This document shows positions 45,490 to 53,117 of a stretch of 64,000 nt of DNA, piece after piece. Origin of the DNA: Paramagnetospirillum kuznetsovii (GTDB taxonomy: Bacteria; Pseudomonadota; Alphaproteobacteria; Rhodospirillales; Magnetospirillaceae); contig NZ_PGTO01000008.1 in NCBI RefSeq assembly GCF_003284725.1, forward strand, positions 1-64,000. Reading direction: 5' to 3'. Each line of letters opens with the position of its first letter. The stretch's first letter is position 1. The notes beneath the pieces are model-generated. The model had not been told where the DNA came from, did no database searches, and saw nothing but the letters and a program-made list of their open reading frames with translations. Both the position numbers and the translations under genes were made by a program.

Positions 45490-46011
45490 TTAATGAGTTT
45501 TCCAATAATCGAAAACACGCTGTCTCTCATCTTTCTGGAACTGATCTGCATCTTGAAAAACGTGTCCATAATCTTTAGCTAGTTGTGTAAACCCCTTTCC
45601 ACACATTCCAGTTGCCTCGTCAACAATTATTGATGAAAGCATTGGACGACTAGCGTCTTGTTCAAGCTGACACACAGGATCAAGGCGGCGCTGAAGGACA
45701 AAACGGACATTCGGCCACTTGCCAAATTTTTCTCCCAATTTCTTATATGTGATTGTCTCTCCTCCGCGGGCGCATTCTATCAAAATATCTCTAATTATTT
45801 TTGGCTCCATTCTCGACTTTGCGATAAGAACATCTGCGACAGCCTCAACAAGCCATTGCGATTGAGGCAGCTGCTTTTTTGCATTTTCAAGTTGGACTTT
45901 TAATCTGTCTTCTTCCATGTCTGAAAGTTTTTCAAGATATACATTTCTGTCTTTGGGTTCTTTATAATCCACCATCTTGCGACCCCATGCCTTGTGATGC
46001 TGATCGCTCAT
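45490..46011 (-). CDS. Hypothetical protein
   Basis: 173 residues, AT-rich. N-terminal coiled coil (NVYLEKLSDMEEDRLKVQLE), then RDILIECARGGETITYKKLG and EKFGKWPNVRFVLQRRLDPV. The end contains MCGKGFTQLAKDYGHVFQDA. The middle recalls a small wHTH-like domain in restriction-associated hypothetical proteins, but no firm call is possible. Confidence 0.6.
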   Translation of the reverse strand: MSDQHHKAWGRKMVDYKEPKDRNVYLEKLSDMEEDRLKVQLENAKKQLPQSQWLVEAVADVLIAKSRMEPKIIRDILIECARGGETITYKKLGEKFGKWPNVRFVLQRRLDPVCQLEQDASRPMLSSIIVDEATGMCGKGFTQLAKDYGHVFQDADQFQKDERQRVFDYWKTH

Positions 46012-46048
46012 TCTACCTGCTGTTTAATGAATTTGAAGCGAGATTTGC

Positions 46049-46065
46049 CGTCGTGTAACACGATA
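46049..46065. repeat. Island palindrome copy 9, at a truncation point
   Basis: CGTCGTGTAACACGATA, two changes. Homology to the DUF6626-like gene begins at the very next base (46066). Confidence 0.8.
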
Positions 46066-46266
46066 AGCTATATGTCCTGTGCCAAGGCGCGACAGCGGCC
46101 ACCGTCATTGCTGGTGCTGATGCGGCTGTCGCAGCGGCTTGCATCCATGACGCCCAAATACGCCGCCGTGGCGACGCCCGAGATGGAGCGGACCAACTGC
46201 TGTAGGTTGGCCGTTTTGCGTGATCAGGTCGGAACTGAAATAGGTCAAGTTTCTACGTCGGCCTGA
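46066..46266 (+). pseudogene. 5'-truncated DUF6626-like copy
   Basis: From 46066 the sequence matches 45295 onward (SYMSCAKARQRPPSLLVLMR, then LSQRL). The first 31 codons of the intact gene are missing and are replaced by palindrome copy 9. The C terminus is longer than in the intact gene (VLRDQVGTEIGQVSTSA). An ATG at 45994 reads through the palindrome into it, so a chimeric protein could still be made. Confidence 0.7.
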
Positions 46267-46510
46267 GCGACAGATGTTGGGAGCGATAGGGCCGTGCATG
46301 ACCCGATCCTGCCCTTTGTCTCTGAACACGCCCTCGCTTGCTGATAGACTTGTCGCTGGATAGAGTGCGCTTGGGAGACGAATGGAATTGGCCCGTTTCA
46401 ATATTATTACTCTTGTCTCCTGCCATGTCGTCGGCGCAGAGGCTCATCGCCGCCACCGCAGCCAACACGACTGGTGCGCTATAGGTCGCAGCTAAAATTG
46501 CAAAAGCCAT
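46253..46510 (-). CDS. Small exported or membrane hypothetical protein
   Basis: 85 residues. MAFAILAATYSAPVVLAAVA, then AMSLCADD reads as a signal peptide or membrane anchor, followed by a basic, low-complexity tail. AAGG precedes the start. It is divergent from the PAS kinase gene at 46549. Weak support. Confidence 0.35.
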   Translation of the reverse strand: MAFAILAATYSAPVVLAAVAAMSLCADDMAGDKSNNIETGQFHSSPKRTLSSDKSISKRGRVQRQRAGSGHARPYRSQHLSLRPT

Positions 46511-46548
46511 AACCGCCTTTTAGATGAGTACATTCAGGAGATATCAAA

Positions 46549-48486
46549 ATGATGCAGCATGATATTCCTGTTAAAAATACGCTTTTAATAATTTTTACAT
46601 TCATATCGATCGGTATTTCTTTAATTTTTCTACAGCATATTCGAGACAACACATTAACTGCAATACGCGTCTATATAATGGCTGAGGGATTATGGGCCAA
46701 AGCGCAGAAGGACGCGATGCATAGCCTTGAACGCTATGCTAAGTTTCACAATGAAGATGACTACAATACTTATCAGCGTTTAATTCGAATCCCACTCGGC
46801 GACCTAGAGGCGAGAGTCGAATTGCAAAAATCAGATCCAGATCTGAGCATTGCTCGTGAATGGTTTATTAAAGGAGGCAACGATCCAGATGATATAGAAT
46901 ATATGATAGATATTTTTCGTAACTTTCAGAACATTTCGTTTATGACTAATGCAATAAAATACTGGACGGAGGCCGATCAACTTATCAATGAATTTAATGA
47001 TGAGGCAATCGAGCTACACAATCTCATATCATATTGGAAAATTAACGACGACATCATCACTGAAAAGCTTACACAGCTGGACATAATTAATAACAAACTA
47101 ACTGAAAAAGAGGTTTTATTTTCTAAAACACTAGCAATTACAGCAAGATTTCTTGATAGGATTTCTCTTTACGCCTCATATGTTATATCTACAATACTTA
47201 TTATATCTGGCATAGTGGCATCAAGGCTAGTCATCACCCACGTCGTCCGATCGAAAGAGGTCGAAAGACAGGTTGAATTTTTCAAAGCTCAAGCATTGGC
47301 CTCAGAACGTATTCGAGAGGAAAGAGATAAAGCAGAGGCGGCCAATGCCGCCAATATCAACCTAGCGAAGTCCCTGTTACAAAGCGAAGAGCGCAGCCGC
47401 TTGCTGCTGCACAATGCCACCGACGCCATCCATATTGTTGATGCTGAGGGCAAGCTCATTGAAGTGAGCAACACCTTTTGTCGTATGCTAGGCTACGAGC
47501 GAACCGAGGTAATCGGCATGCATGTCACCCAGTGGGATGCGAATATTCGTGCCACAGAGGTCGGGGACATTATACGAGAGCTGACAAACTCCCGTGATAT
47601 TAAAACCTTCGAATCACGGTTTTTGCGGAAAGGCGGAGACCTCTTAGATGTGGAAATTGCGCTCAGCGCCATCGATCTTAATGGCCAGCTCATGATCCAC
47701 TGTTCGGCGCGCGACATCACCGAACGTAAACTGGCGGCAAATGCGATTAATCAGGCGAAGGAACAGGCGGAAATAGCCAGCCGGGCCAAATCGGAAATCC
47801 TGACCAATATGAGCCACGAACTGCGCACGCCATTGAACGCGGTGATCGGCTATTCCGAAACCCTACAGACCGGAATGTTCGGCCAACCGCCTACTCCAAA
47901 ATTCGCGGAATACATCAACGACATCCATGATGCCGGTCTGCACCTGCTTGCAGTCATCAACGACATACTCGATGTCTCGGCTATTGATGCTGGCAAGTTC
48001 GAATTGTATGAGGAGTCGGTTTGCATACGAGATGCGGTTGACGGGGCGCTACGGCTGATCAGTCCACGGGCGGAAAAGGGCAGAGTTGCTGTTTCCAGCG
48101 AGGTTCCGACCGACCTACCTCGTCTCCGAGCCGACGAGCGGAGATTGAAGCAGATCATTTTGAACCTGCTTGCCAATGCGGTGAAGTTTACGCCCAAGAA
48201 CGGCAGGGTGTGGATTTCAGCGCATCTGACCCCAAAAGGCCGGATGGAAATCGCCGTCGCCGACACTGGCATTGGTATGGATGCGGCCGACATCACTAAG
48301 GCGCTTTCCGTGTTCGGTCAGGTGAATTCTGGTATGGCCCGCAGCCACGATGGCTCCGGCCTTGGTCTGCCCTTGACTAAGGGCATGGTCGAACTGCATG
48401 GAGGAACGCTCGCCATCGCCAGCGAGAAGGGCATCGGCACCACAGTTACCGTGACCTTCCCCGCCGAGCGAGTAGAAGCGGCTTGA
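46549..48486 (+). CDS. PAS-domain membrane sensor histidine kinase
   Basis: 645 residues. A membrane helix at about 9-28, a periplasmic helical sensor (about 30-205) and a second helix (about 206-230) precede a coiled coil, a PAS domain (about 275-395; [20 protein letters not shown]) and the kinase: H-box [18 protein letters not shown] (about residue 423), N-box [16 protein letters not shown] and [18 protein letters not shown]. No regulator is adjacent. The first 780 bases are AT-rich while the rest is GC-rich, so the sensor and kinase halves probably have different origins. Confidence 0.9.
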   Translation: MMQHDIPVKNTLLIIFTFISIGISLIFLQHIRDNTLTAIRVYIMAEGLWAKAQKDAMHSLERYAKFHNEDDYNTYQRLIRIPLGDLEARVELQKSDPDLSIAREWFIKGGNDPDDIEYMIDIFRNFQNISFMTNAIKYWTEADQLINEFNDEAIELHNLISYWKINDDIITEKLTQLDIINNKLTEKEVLFSKTLAITARFLDRISLYASYVISTILIISGIVASRLVITHVVRSKEVERQVEFFKAQALASERIREERDKAEAANAANINLAKSLLQSEERSRLLLHNATDAIHIVDAEGKLIEVSNTFCRMLGYERTEVIGMHVTQWDANIRATEVGDIIRELTNSRDIKTFESRFLRKGGDLLDVEIALSAIDLNGQLMIHCSARDITERKLAANAINQAKEQAEIASRAKSEILTNMSHELRTPLNAVIGYSETLQTGMFGQPPTPKFAEYINDIHDAGLHLLAVINDILDVSAIDAGKFELYEESVCIRDAVDGALRLISPRAEKGRVAVSSEVPTDLPRLRADERRLKQIILNLLANAVKFTPKNGRVWISAHLTPKGRMEIAVADTGIGMDAADITKALSVFGQVNSGMARSHDGSGLGLPLTKGMVELHGGTLAIASEKGIGTTVTVTFPAERVEAA

Positions 48487-48633
48487 TGGCGCCGAACGCA
48501 GAGGGATGTGCAATCAGGTGAGCGTCGACCTTGCAGCATTAAAGGTTTCCAATTTATTAACCGAAGGGATATGATCACTCTACTACTAACGCATAGAAGA
48601 CTGTGCTGCAATGCACCCAAGGGATGGTTTTCG

Positions 48634-48834
48634 ATGTGCGAGATTTTTGATCAGGCCCCGCCGCACATAAAGGCTGCAGTTCTGCCGATCTTGTCGGAGA
48701 TGCACACGGCCAACCTGATTGCTGCCTATGCCATCTTGGAAAACCAGCAGGGGACAGACCGTCGGCTTCTGCGAGAGATACGTCGGTGGGTAAAAGATAG
48801 CTGCCGCTATTGCGATATTTGCCAAGCTGCATAA
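48634..48834 (+). CDS. Small hypothetical protein
   Basis: 66 residues: MCEIFDQAPPHIKAAVLPIL, then SEMHTANLIAAYAILENQQG and a Cys pair at the end (CRYCDICQAA). The start is uncertain; the frame is open from 48508. No family recognised. Palindrome copy 10 follows the stop by 22 bases. Confidence 0.45.
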   Translation: MCEIFDQAPPHIKAAVLPILSEMHTANLIAAYAILENQQGTDRRLLREIRRWVKDSCRYCDICQAA

Positions 48835-48856
48835 GGCATTGAAGCGCAGGTTATGC

Positions 48857-48873
48857 TGTCGTGTTACACGACA
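48857..48873. repeat. Island palindrome copy 10
   Basis: TGTCGTGTTACACGACA, perfect; between the small gene at 48634 and the BLUF gene. Confidence 0.92.
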
Positions 48874-48981
48874 CCTGTCTTCGGCGCTCGCTGGGCGATG
48901 GCATATCGACCAGCAATATTGCATCACCATCATCGACAATTTATGATCATCGAGCATCATAAATTTTCCGCTGGATAACCG

Positions 48982-49440
48982 ATGGGCTCGCCAAATCCGA
49001 ATAATGAGCTTTATTGCATCATTTACAGCAGCACCGCCTGGAACGATATGCTGTCTGACGACATCCGTATGCTTGCAATTCGGTCTTCGGAAAACAATTT
49101 AGATAAAAACATTAGCGGCGTTCTTTTGTATCATGACAGAACATTTTTTCAGGTTCTTGAAGGACATGAAAATGACTTACATGTCTTGTATGACGCGATC
49201 CAACAGGACAAGCGCCACTATGGCGCATTTAAGCTTTATGAGGGATCGATCAAACGAAGAAATTTTTCAAATTGGGGAATGGCGCTTGCCGACATTGGCG
49301 CGTTTTCTCAGGACGACGCAGATCTATTCCGATCTCTTGTTGATGCAGGGCCGCAGCTTGGGGATCAATCGGCGATGACCTCGCGAATTGACCGTCTTAT
49401 AGCCTCATTCCGCAAGGCCGTTGGCGCTGAAGGTGACTGA
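48982..49440 (+). CDS. BLUF-domain blue-light sensor
   Basis: 152 residues, single BLUF domain plus a short C-terminal helix. Flavin-site residues are present: Tyr15 (CIIYSS), Asn39 (ENNLDKNISGVLLY), Gln57 (FFQVLEG) and the semi-conserved Trp98/Met100 (NWGMAL). BLUF proteins bind FAD and signal by protein contacts. No output domain is fused, so a partner is needed; the nearby kinases or the DUF6626-like protein are candidates by position only. Confidence 0.92.
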   Translation: MGSPNPNNELYCIIYSSTAWNDMLSDDIRMLAIRSSENNLDKNISGVLLYHDRTFFQVLEGHENDLHVLYDAIQQDKRHYGAFKLYEGSIKRRNFSNWGMALADIGAFSQDDADLFRSLVDAGPQLGDQSAMTSRIDRLIASFRKAVGAEGD

Positions 49441-49444
49441 GTTT

Positions 49445-49455
49445 TGTCGTGTAAC
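49445..49455. repeat. Island palindrome copy 11, half site
   Basis: TGTCGTGTAAC, left arm plus centre only, five bases after the BLUF stop. The right arm is replaced by the truncated DUF6626-like fragment. Confidence 0.7.
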
Positions 49456-49602
49456 CTCGCCTCGCTGAGCGTCAACGAGGCCAAATACCCCGCTGTCGCG
49501 ACGACCGAGATGGAGAAGGCCAATTGCCGCAGGCTGGCCGTTTTGCGTGAGCAGACGCTATGTGAAATCGACAGCGCCACAAGCATGCAAGACTATTTTT
49601 GA
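49456..49602 (+). pseudogene. Second 5'-truncated DUF6626-like copy
   Basis: Reads LASLSVNEAKYPAVATTEME, then KANCRRLAVLREQTL; this is homologous to the C-terminal third of the 45202 protein and to the copy at 46066. It begins directly at the half palindrome and has no start codon of its own. It converges with the hemerythrin gene. Confidence 0.7.
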
Positions 49603-50369
49603 GAGATGTTCCCCGCAAGGTCAGCTTGGTCATCGTTAATAATGTGCTGTCGCAGCCAGTGATATATAAACTCTTCAACTTTTTTAAGTATATCCGAGTG
49701 ATCTCCATCCCACATATCGTTAAGCGCTACGAGTGCGTGCAAATGAGACCGGCGATGTGAAAGTAAATCTGCTCCAATATGACCAATATGAAGCTCTTCA
49801 TCATCAAAATGCTTTTTAATGTGGTCAATTATTCTTGCATAAACAAACTGTGCCAGCTTCCAATTTTCAGCACGAACATATTCGCCAAGCACTTTTGCCA
49901 TTGAGAATAAATTTTTGTGCTGACTGTCAATCCATTCAATGCCGACCGATAGCGTGTCATCCCAGCAGTAAGATTCTGGGATGTTATGCGCTATTCCACT
50001 ATAATCACAGTCATCAACAATTTCATGATTATACAGACAATCCTCAATTTCATTTACGATTGAAAATTTTGTCGATGTTGATGTTACGAGCTTGAGCGCC
50101 TCAATAGAGGTTGATATTGAATTTATGATTTCACTATGTTTTTCAGCGTGCTCCTTGTATTTACTATAGCTCGCGTCTTTGAGGGCGGTTTCTTCCGCCG
50201 AGAAGTGCGTTGCAAGCGCCTCCTTGAATTCGATGCAAGACGTTATGAATTCCTCATCACTCCGTCCTTCTCTAAGTGTTGTGACGATTTTCTGGACCAA
50301 ATCCATCAGAAGCAGATGCTGCGCATCCATTGCTGCGTGCCCAATTGCTCTTAGGACTTTCGGAGACAT
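49593..50369 (-). CDS. Double hemerythrin-domain protein
   Basis: 258 residues. Two hemerythrin-like four-helix domains: about 10-95 (MDAQHLLLMDLVQK, ALATHFSAEETALK, YKEHAEKHSEI) and about 130-250 (VGIEWIDSQHKNLFSMAKVL, HIKKHFDDEELH, RRSHLHALVAL, YHWLRQHI). His/Glu ligands for a di-iron site are visible in both; the second is more canonical. Such proteins bind oxygen and can serve as O2 carriers or sensors. TGGAG precedes the ATG at 50369. Confidence 0.88.
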   Translation of the reverse strand: MSPKVLRAIGHAAMDAQHLLLMDLVQKIVTTLREGRSDEEFITSCIEFKEALATHFSAEETALKDASYSKYKEHAEKHSEIINSISTSIEALKLVTSTSTKFSIVNEIEDCLYNHEIVDDCDYSGIAHNIPESYCWDDTLSVGIEWIDSQHKNLFSMAKVLGEYVRAENWKLAQFVYARIIDHIKKHFDDEELHIGHIGADLLSHRRSHLHALVALNDMWDGDHSDILKKVEEFIYHWLRQHIINDDQADLAGNISQK

Positions 50370-50445
50370 TGTGCGCTCCAGGGAGGACTGTTGATGGAGG
50401 AGGAACAGCGCATAATAAGTCAGCATCAACGAAAGCCAAGAAACT

Positions 50446-50462
50446 TGTCGTGTAACACGACA
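50446..50462. repeat. Island palindrome copy 12
   Basis: TGTCGTGTAACACGACA, perfect; 77 bases upstream of the hemerythrin gene and the last copy before attR. Confidence 0.92.
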
Positions 50463-50696
50463 ACCGACCTGCCGCCTGGGCCGAACCATCCAGTCAGATT
50501 TCCCATTATAGCATACGCTGCCAACCGCAGAACCGCCAAGAACAAACAGCGAACACGCTGCGCCGCAGCGAGCCGCGTTGGGCCTAACAGGATGAAAACA
50601 TTGAGAAATACCAAGAAAAATTAGCAGTTTTGTCAGCAGTTTGATTCTTGGAGAAAATAAGCTCTAATATACAACGTATTACAGCTTCACTTGCAA
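50463..50696. other. Right end of the island, non-coding
   Basis: About 230 bases without a convincing gene. TTAGCAG at 50621-50627, with a related GTCAGCAG at 50633-50640, may be integrase arm sites. The region near attR is AT-rich. Confidence 0.4.
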
Positions 50697-50737
50697 ACTC
50701 TGACTCCGCCAGTCTAGGTTCGAATCCTAGTCCCCCA
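50697..50737 (+). repeat. attR: 41-bp tRNA-Gln 3' copy
   Basis: Exact copy of 29288-29328, followed by A-CCA. It is the displaced 3' part of the original tRNA-Gln gene and marks the right edge of the island. Confidence 0.93.
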
Positions 50738-50763
50738 ACCATCACCTTGCGTTTCATGGAAAT

Positions 50764-50847
50764 TTAGCTGTCGCTTTCAGCTTTAAGCCGGATTTCGCAC
50801 CTTTAATCCGGACGGCGACAGCCATAGGGCGGACGGATTCGGGACGC
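50764..50847. repeat. 84-bp direct repeat, copy 1 (TSD plus transposon left end)
   Basis: 82 of 84 bases match 62161-62244. The first five bases TTAGC are the target duplication; the rest is the transposon left end. It contains two inverted TnsB-site-like motifs (AATCCGGCTTAAAG and GTCCGGATTAAAGGTG on the minus strand). Confidence 0.9.
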
Positions 50848-51097
50848 GCCGCCCAGGCATTCTCCGTGTAAGACAAGACGATAGGGACGCAGATTCGGTC
50901 CGGATGACCGTCGCATCGTGTCGCCGGCACATTGTTGGTGGCGAACGTGTTTTATCGGATTGATCCGGTTTAAAGGGCTATCCGTTGGAGGAAGTCCCGC
51001 CCCCCTCTGCGCAGGCCGTTGAGTCCTCTCCTCCGCCCCCAGTTCGGGCCAATCGCGCTATGATCTTCGGCCTCCACTTCGGTTGGAGGCTGGGCCG
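50848..51097. other. Left-end leader of the Tn7-like element
   Basis: No gene. A TnsB-site-like motif ATCCGGTTTAAAGGGC lies at 50963-50978 and a hairpin CCTCCA..TTGGAGG just before tniQ overlaps its ribosome site. No CRISPR repeat or guide-like array is visible. Confidence 0.5.
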
Positions 51098-52444
51098 ATG
51101 CGCGACGATGACCGCTGGCCAGGGTACCCCAGACTGCTGCCCGACGAGTCTGTATCTTCATGGTTTACCCGAACCGCCGCTGCCAACGGCCTGCGGCCGG
51201 GCGAGCTTTACCGCATCGTCCAGCCCGGTGGTGATCGCAATCCCCGCGATCTCGACCGCCACGCCGACGACTGGCTGCTGGATCTGCTGGCGGGCAAGAC
51301 TGGACTCGCGGCGGAAGACCTGAAACACGCCACCTTCCGCCGCTGGTCCGGGCGTCTGTTCGAATACGACGACGGCCTCAACAAGCTGGCCTGGGCGCCG
51401 CCAGCCGGGCGCGAGGGCGGTCGGCGCTGCTTCGGCCAGCAGGTCTGCCCCTGGTGCTTGCGGGTGGATACGCAGCCGTATTTGCGCCTCAACTGGCGGC
51501 TCTCCTTCTTCACGGTCTGCCCGATCCACGGACGCCTGCTGCTGGACCGTTGTCCGACCTGCGCCGAGCCGTTCAGCATCCTGCGCCAGGACGGGCGGGG
51601 TACCATCTGCTGCCCGGGCTGCGGCGCTGATCTCCGCGACTTCACCGGGGATGAACCTGCAGTCGATGCCGTCCCCGTGCAGCGCGACCTGCTGGAGCTG
51701 ATCCGGGAGGGATGGCGAGACCTCGGCGAATACGGGCCGGTCTATTCCTTCGCGGTGTTCGAGATGCTGGCCCAGCTGCTCCGTCTGCTGGCGGGCGGCA
51801 AGCACGCCCATGCCTTGAGGCTTTGGTTGGCTGAACACGACCTCAGTCTGGCGGTTCGGCCGGAAAGCCTTCCCCGTGCCCGGGATGGTGCCCTGCTGAC
51901 TCCGCGCGCTCGCGGTGCGCTGGTCGCCATGGCCCATTGGCTGCTGGCTGATTGGCCGCATCGCTTCGTCGAGGCCGCCAAGGCGGTGGGTATGACCAGC
52001 ACCGACCTGCGCAAGCGTCCGGTGGGCGAGTATCCCTATGCCTACGCCCATGCCGTGGACTGGCACCTGAAGGAGCCGCACAAGGGCGACGCCGCAGACG
52101 AGATCGCGGTGGCGGCCCAGGTGCTTCACGACCACGGCCAGACGGCCAGCCATCGGAACCTGATGGCCCTGTGCGGAACCAAACTGGGCTCCATGGGCGG
52201 AGTGGCCGAACCCGTGGCCTCCGGTCTGCCCTGGGGCAAGGGGCGTTACTGGAAGCTGGATGGTGTTTCCCCCGAGGTGAAGGCTGCCGCCCGCCGGGCT
52301 GCGCACCGTGCCGGCGAGGATGTGGGGCCATGGTTGGACGCCCTGCTTCGCCGGACGCTTGGACTTGGCGCCATCAAAACACCTTTTAATGGTCATGATC
52401 CCGACACAATCACGCTCGACGGTAATGTTGGTTGTGAAGAGTGA
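51098..52444 (+). CDS. tniQ: TniQ/TnsD-family target-site protein
   Basis: 448 residues. The N-terminal TniQ domain opens with LLPDESVSSWFTRTAAANGL. Zinc-binding Cys/His groups follow: CPWCLR, FFTVCPIHGRLLLDRCPTC and CCPGCGADL (about 115-190). The C-terminal half is helical with DNA-binding character (TSTDLRKRPVGEYPYAYAHA). TniQ/TnsD chooses the insertion site, often a fixed chromosomal sequence. GGAGG precedes the ATG at 51098. The element lies 22 bp past tRNA-Gln, so this tRNA may be its target (inference). Confidence 0.9.
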   Translation: MRDDDRWPGYPRLLPDESVSSWFTRTAAANGLRPGELYRIVQPGGDRNPRDLDRHADDWLLDLLAGKTGLAAEDLKHATFRRWSGRLFEYDDGLNKLAWAPPAGREGGRRCFGQQVCPWCLRVDTQPYLRLNWRLSFFTVCPIHGRLLLDRCPTCAEPFSILRQDGRGTICCPGCGADLRDFTGDEPAVDAVPVQRDLLELIREGWRDLGEYGPVYSFAVFEMLAQLLRLLAGGKHAHALRLWLAEHDLSLAVRPESLPRARDGALLTPRARGALVAMAHWLLADWPHRFVEAAKAVGMTSTDLRKRPVGEYPYAYAHAVDWHLKEPHKGDAADEIAVAAQVLHDHGQTASHRNLMALCGTKLGSMGGVAEPVASGLPWGKGRYWKLDGVSPEVKAAARRAAHRAGEDVGPWLDALLRRTLGLGAIKTPFNGHDPDTITLDGNVGCEE

Positions 52445-52457
52445 TGGGGGACACTCG

Positions 52458-53117
52458 ATGCCCGTGCGCAAGATCGGCCTTTGCTATCGCAGTGTGAGTG
52501 GGCGGGTGCCCATGGGACAGGGGCGGCCCGGCGTCCAGGTGGAATCGACCCTGGAACGGGATTTCGCGCTGCTCTGCCGCTTCGATTCGGCCGTCGTTGG
52601 CATCGAGGAACAGCCGGTGCGGATAGAATACGATGATGCCGACGGCCGCGCCCGATCCTACGTGCCCGACTTCCTGGTGACCTATCGTGGCGGTCGGCCG
52701 GTACCGCGCCTGGTCGAGATCAAATACTCCACCGATCCCATGCTGGTGTCGGGGCAATTGGACGGCCGCTTTGCCGCCGCCCGCACCTATGCCCGCCGAC
52801 AGGGCTGGCGCTTCCAGGTGGTGACCGAGCGGGAAATCCGCACGCCCCGGCTGGAGAATGCCACCTTCCTGCTGCCGTTCCGAGGCCGCCCCGTTGCAGC
52901 CGGTCTGCGGGAGGCACTGCGCTCGGTCCTGCGGAAAGGTGGTCCGAACAGCGTCGCATCGCTCGCCGACGAAGTTGCGGCGGCGCTGGGCTTGAGCCGG
53001 CCGGAGGTTCTGCCCAGCCTTTGGACCTTGGTGGCAGAGTTCGAGGTGACAGCCGACCTGGATTGCCCCCTGACCATGAGCGCCCTCGTTACACCGGCAA
53101 AGGAGAAGCGGCCATGA
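52458..53117 (+). CDS. tnsA: TnsA-type transposon endonuclease
   Basis: 219 residues. The restriction-like fold shows its catalytic set: Glu in VESTLERDFALL, Asp in YVPDFLV and Glu-x-Lys in RLVEIKYS. The C-terminal part (about 130-215) is the winged-helix region that contacts TnsC. TnsA cuts the 5' ends so that the element moves by cut-and-paste together with TnsB. It starts 13 bases after tniQ and overlaps tnsB (ATGA). Confidence 0.9.
   Translation: MPVRKIGLCYRSVSGRVPMGQGRPGVQVESTLERDFALLCRFDSAVVGIEEQPVRIEYDDADGRARSYVPDFLVTYRGGRPVPRLVEIKYSTDPMLVSGQLDGRFAAARTYARRQGWRFQVVTEREIRTPRLENATFLLPFRGRPVAAGLREALRSVLRKGGPNSVASLADEVAAALGLSRPEVLPSLWTLVAEFEVTADLDCPLTMSALVTPAKEKRP

Larger units (their letters stand above)
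29288..50737. mobile_element. Tyrosine-integrase genomic island in tRNA-Gln
   Basis: About 21.4 kb bounded by 41-bp direct repeats of the tRNA-Gln 3' half, with the integrase gene next to the tRNA. Base composition is visibly less GC-rich than the flanks. No conjugation, capsid or terminase genes were recognised, so it is not an evident prophage or conjugative element. It carries sensory and regulatory genes, a clamp-loader ATPase and a second recombinase. A dispersed 17-bp palindrome is seen only inside it. Confidence 0.92.

Noticed and set aside
30931-50462. Palindrome as a simple transcription operator
   Set aside because: Several copies lie inside genes or after stops rather than before promoters, and two coincide with gene truncations; operator use at some sites is not excluded.
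29288-50737. Complete prophage
   Set aside because: No capsid, terminase, portal, tail or lysis genes recognised.
50848-51097. Guide-RNA or CRISPR array linked to TniQ (CAST element)
   Set aside because: No repeats with spacers and no Cascade or Cas12k genes; TniQ is long and of the site-recognising TnsD-like form.
51158-52471. Long minus-strand frame across tniQ
   Set aside because: Shadow of tniQ; Cys/His zinc motifs and ribosome site are on the + strand.
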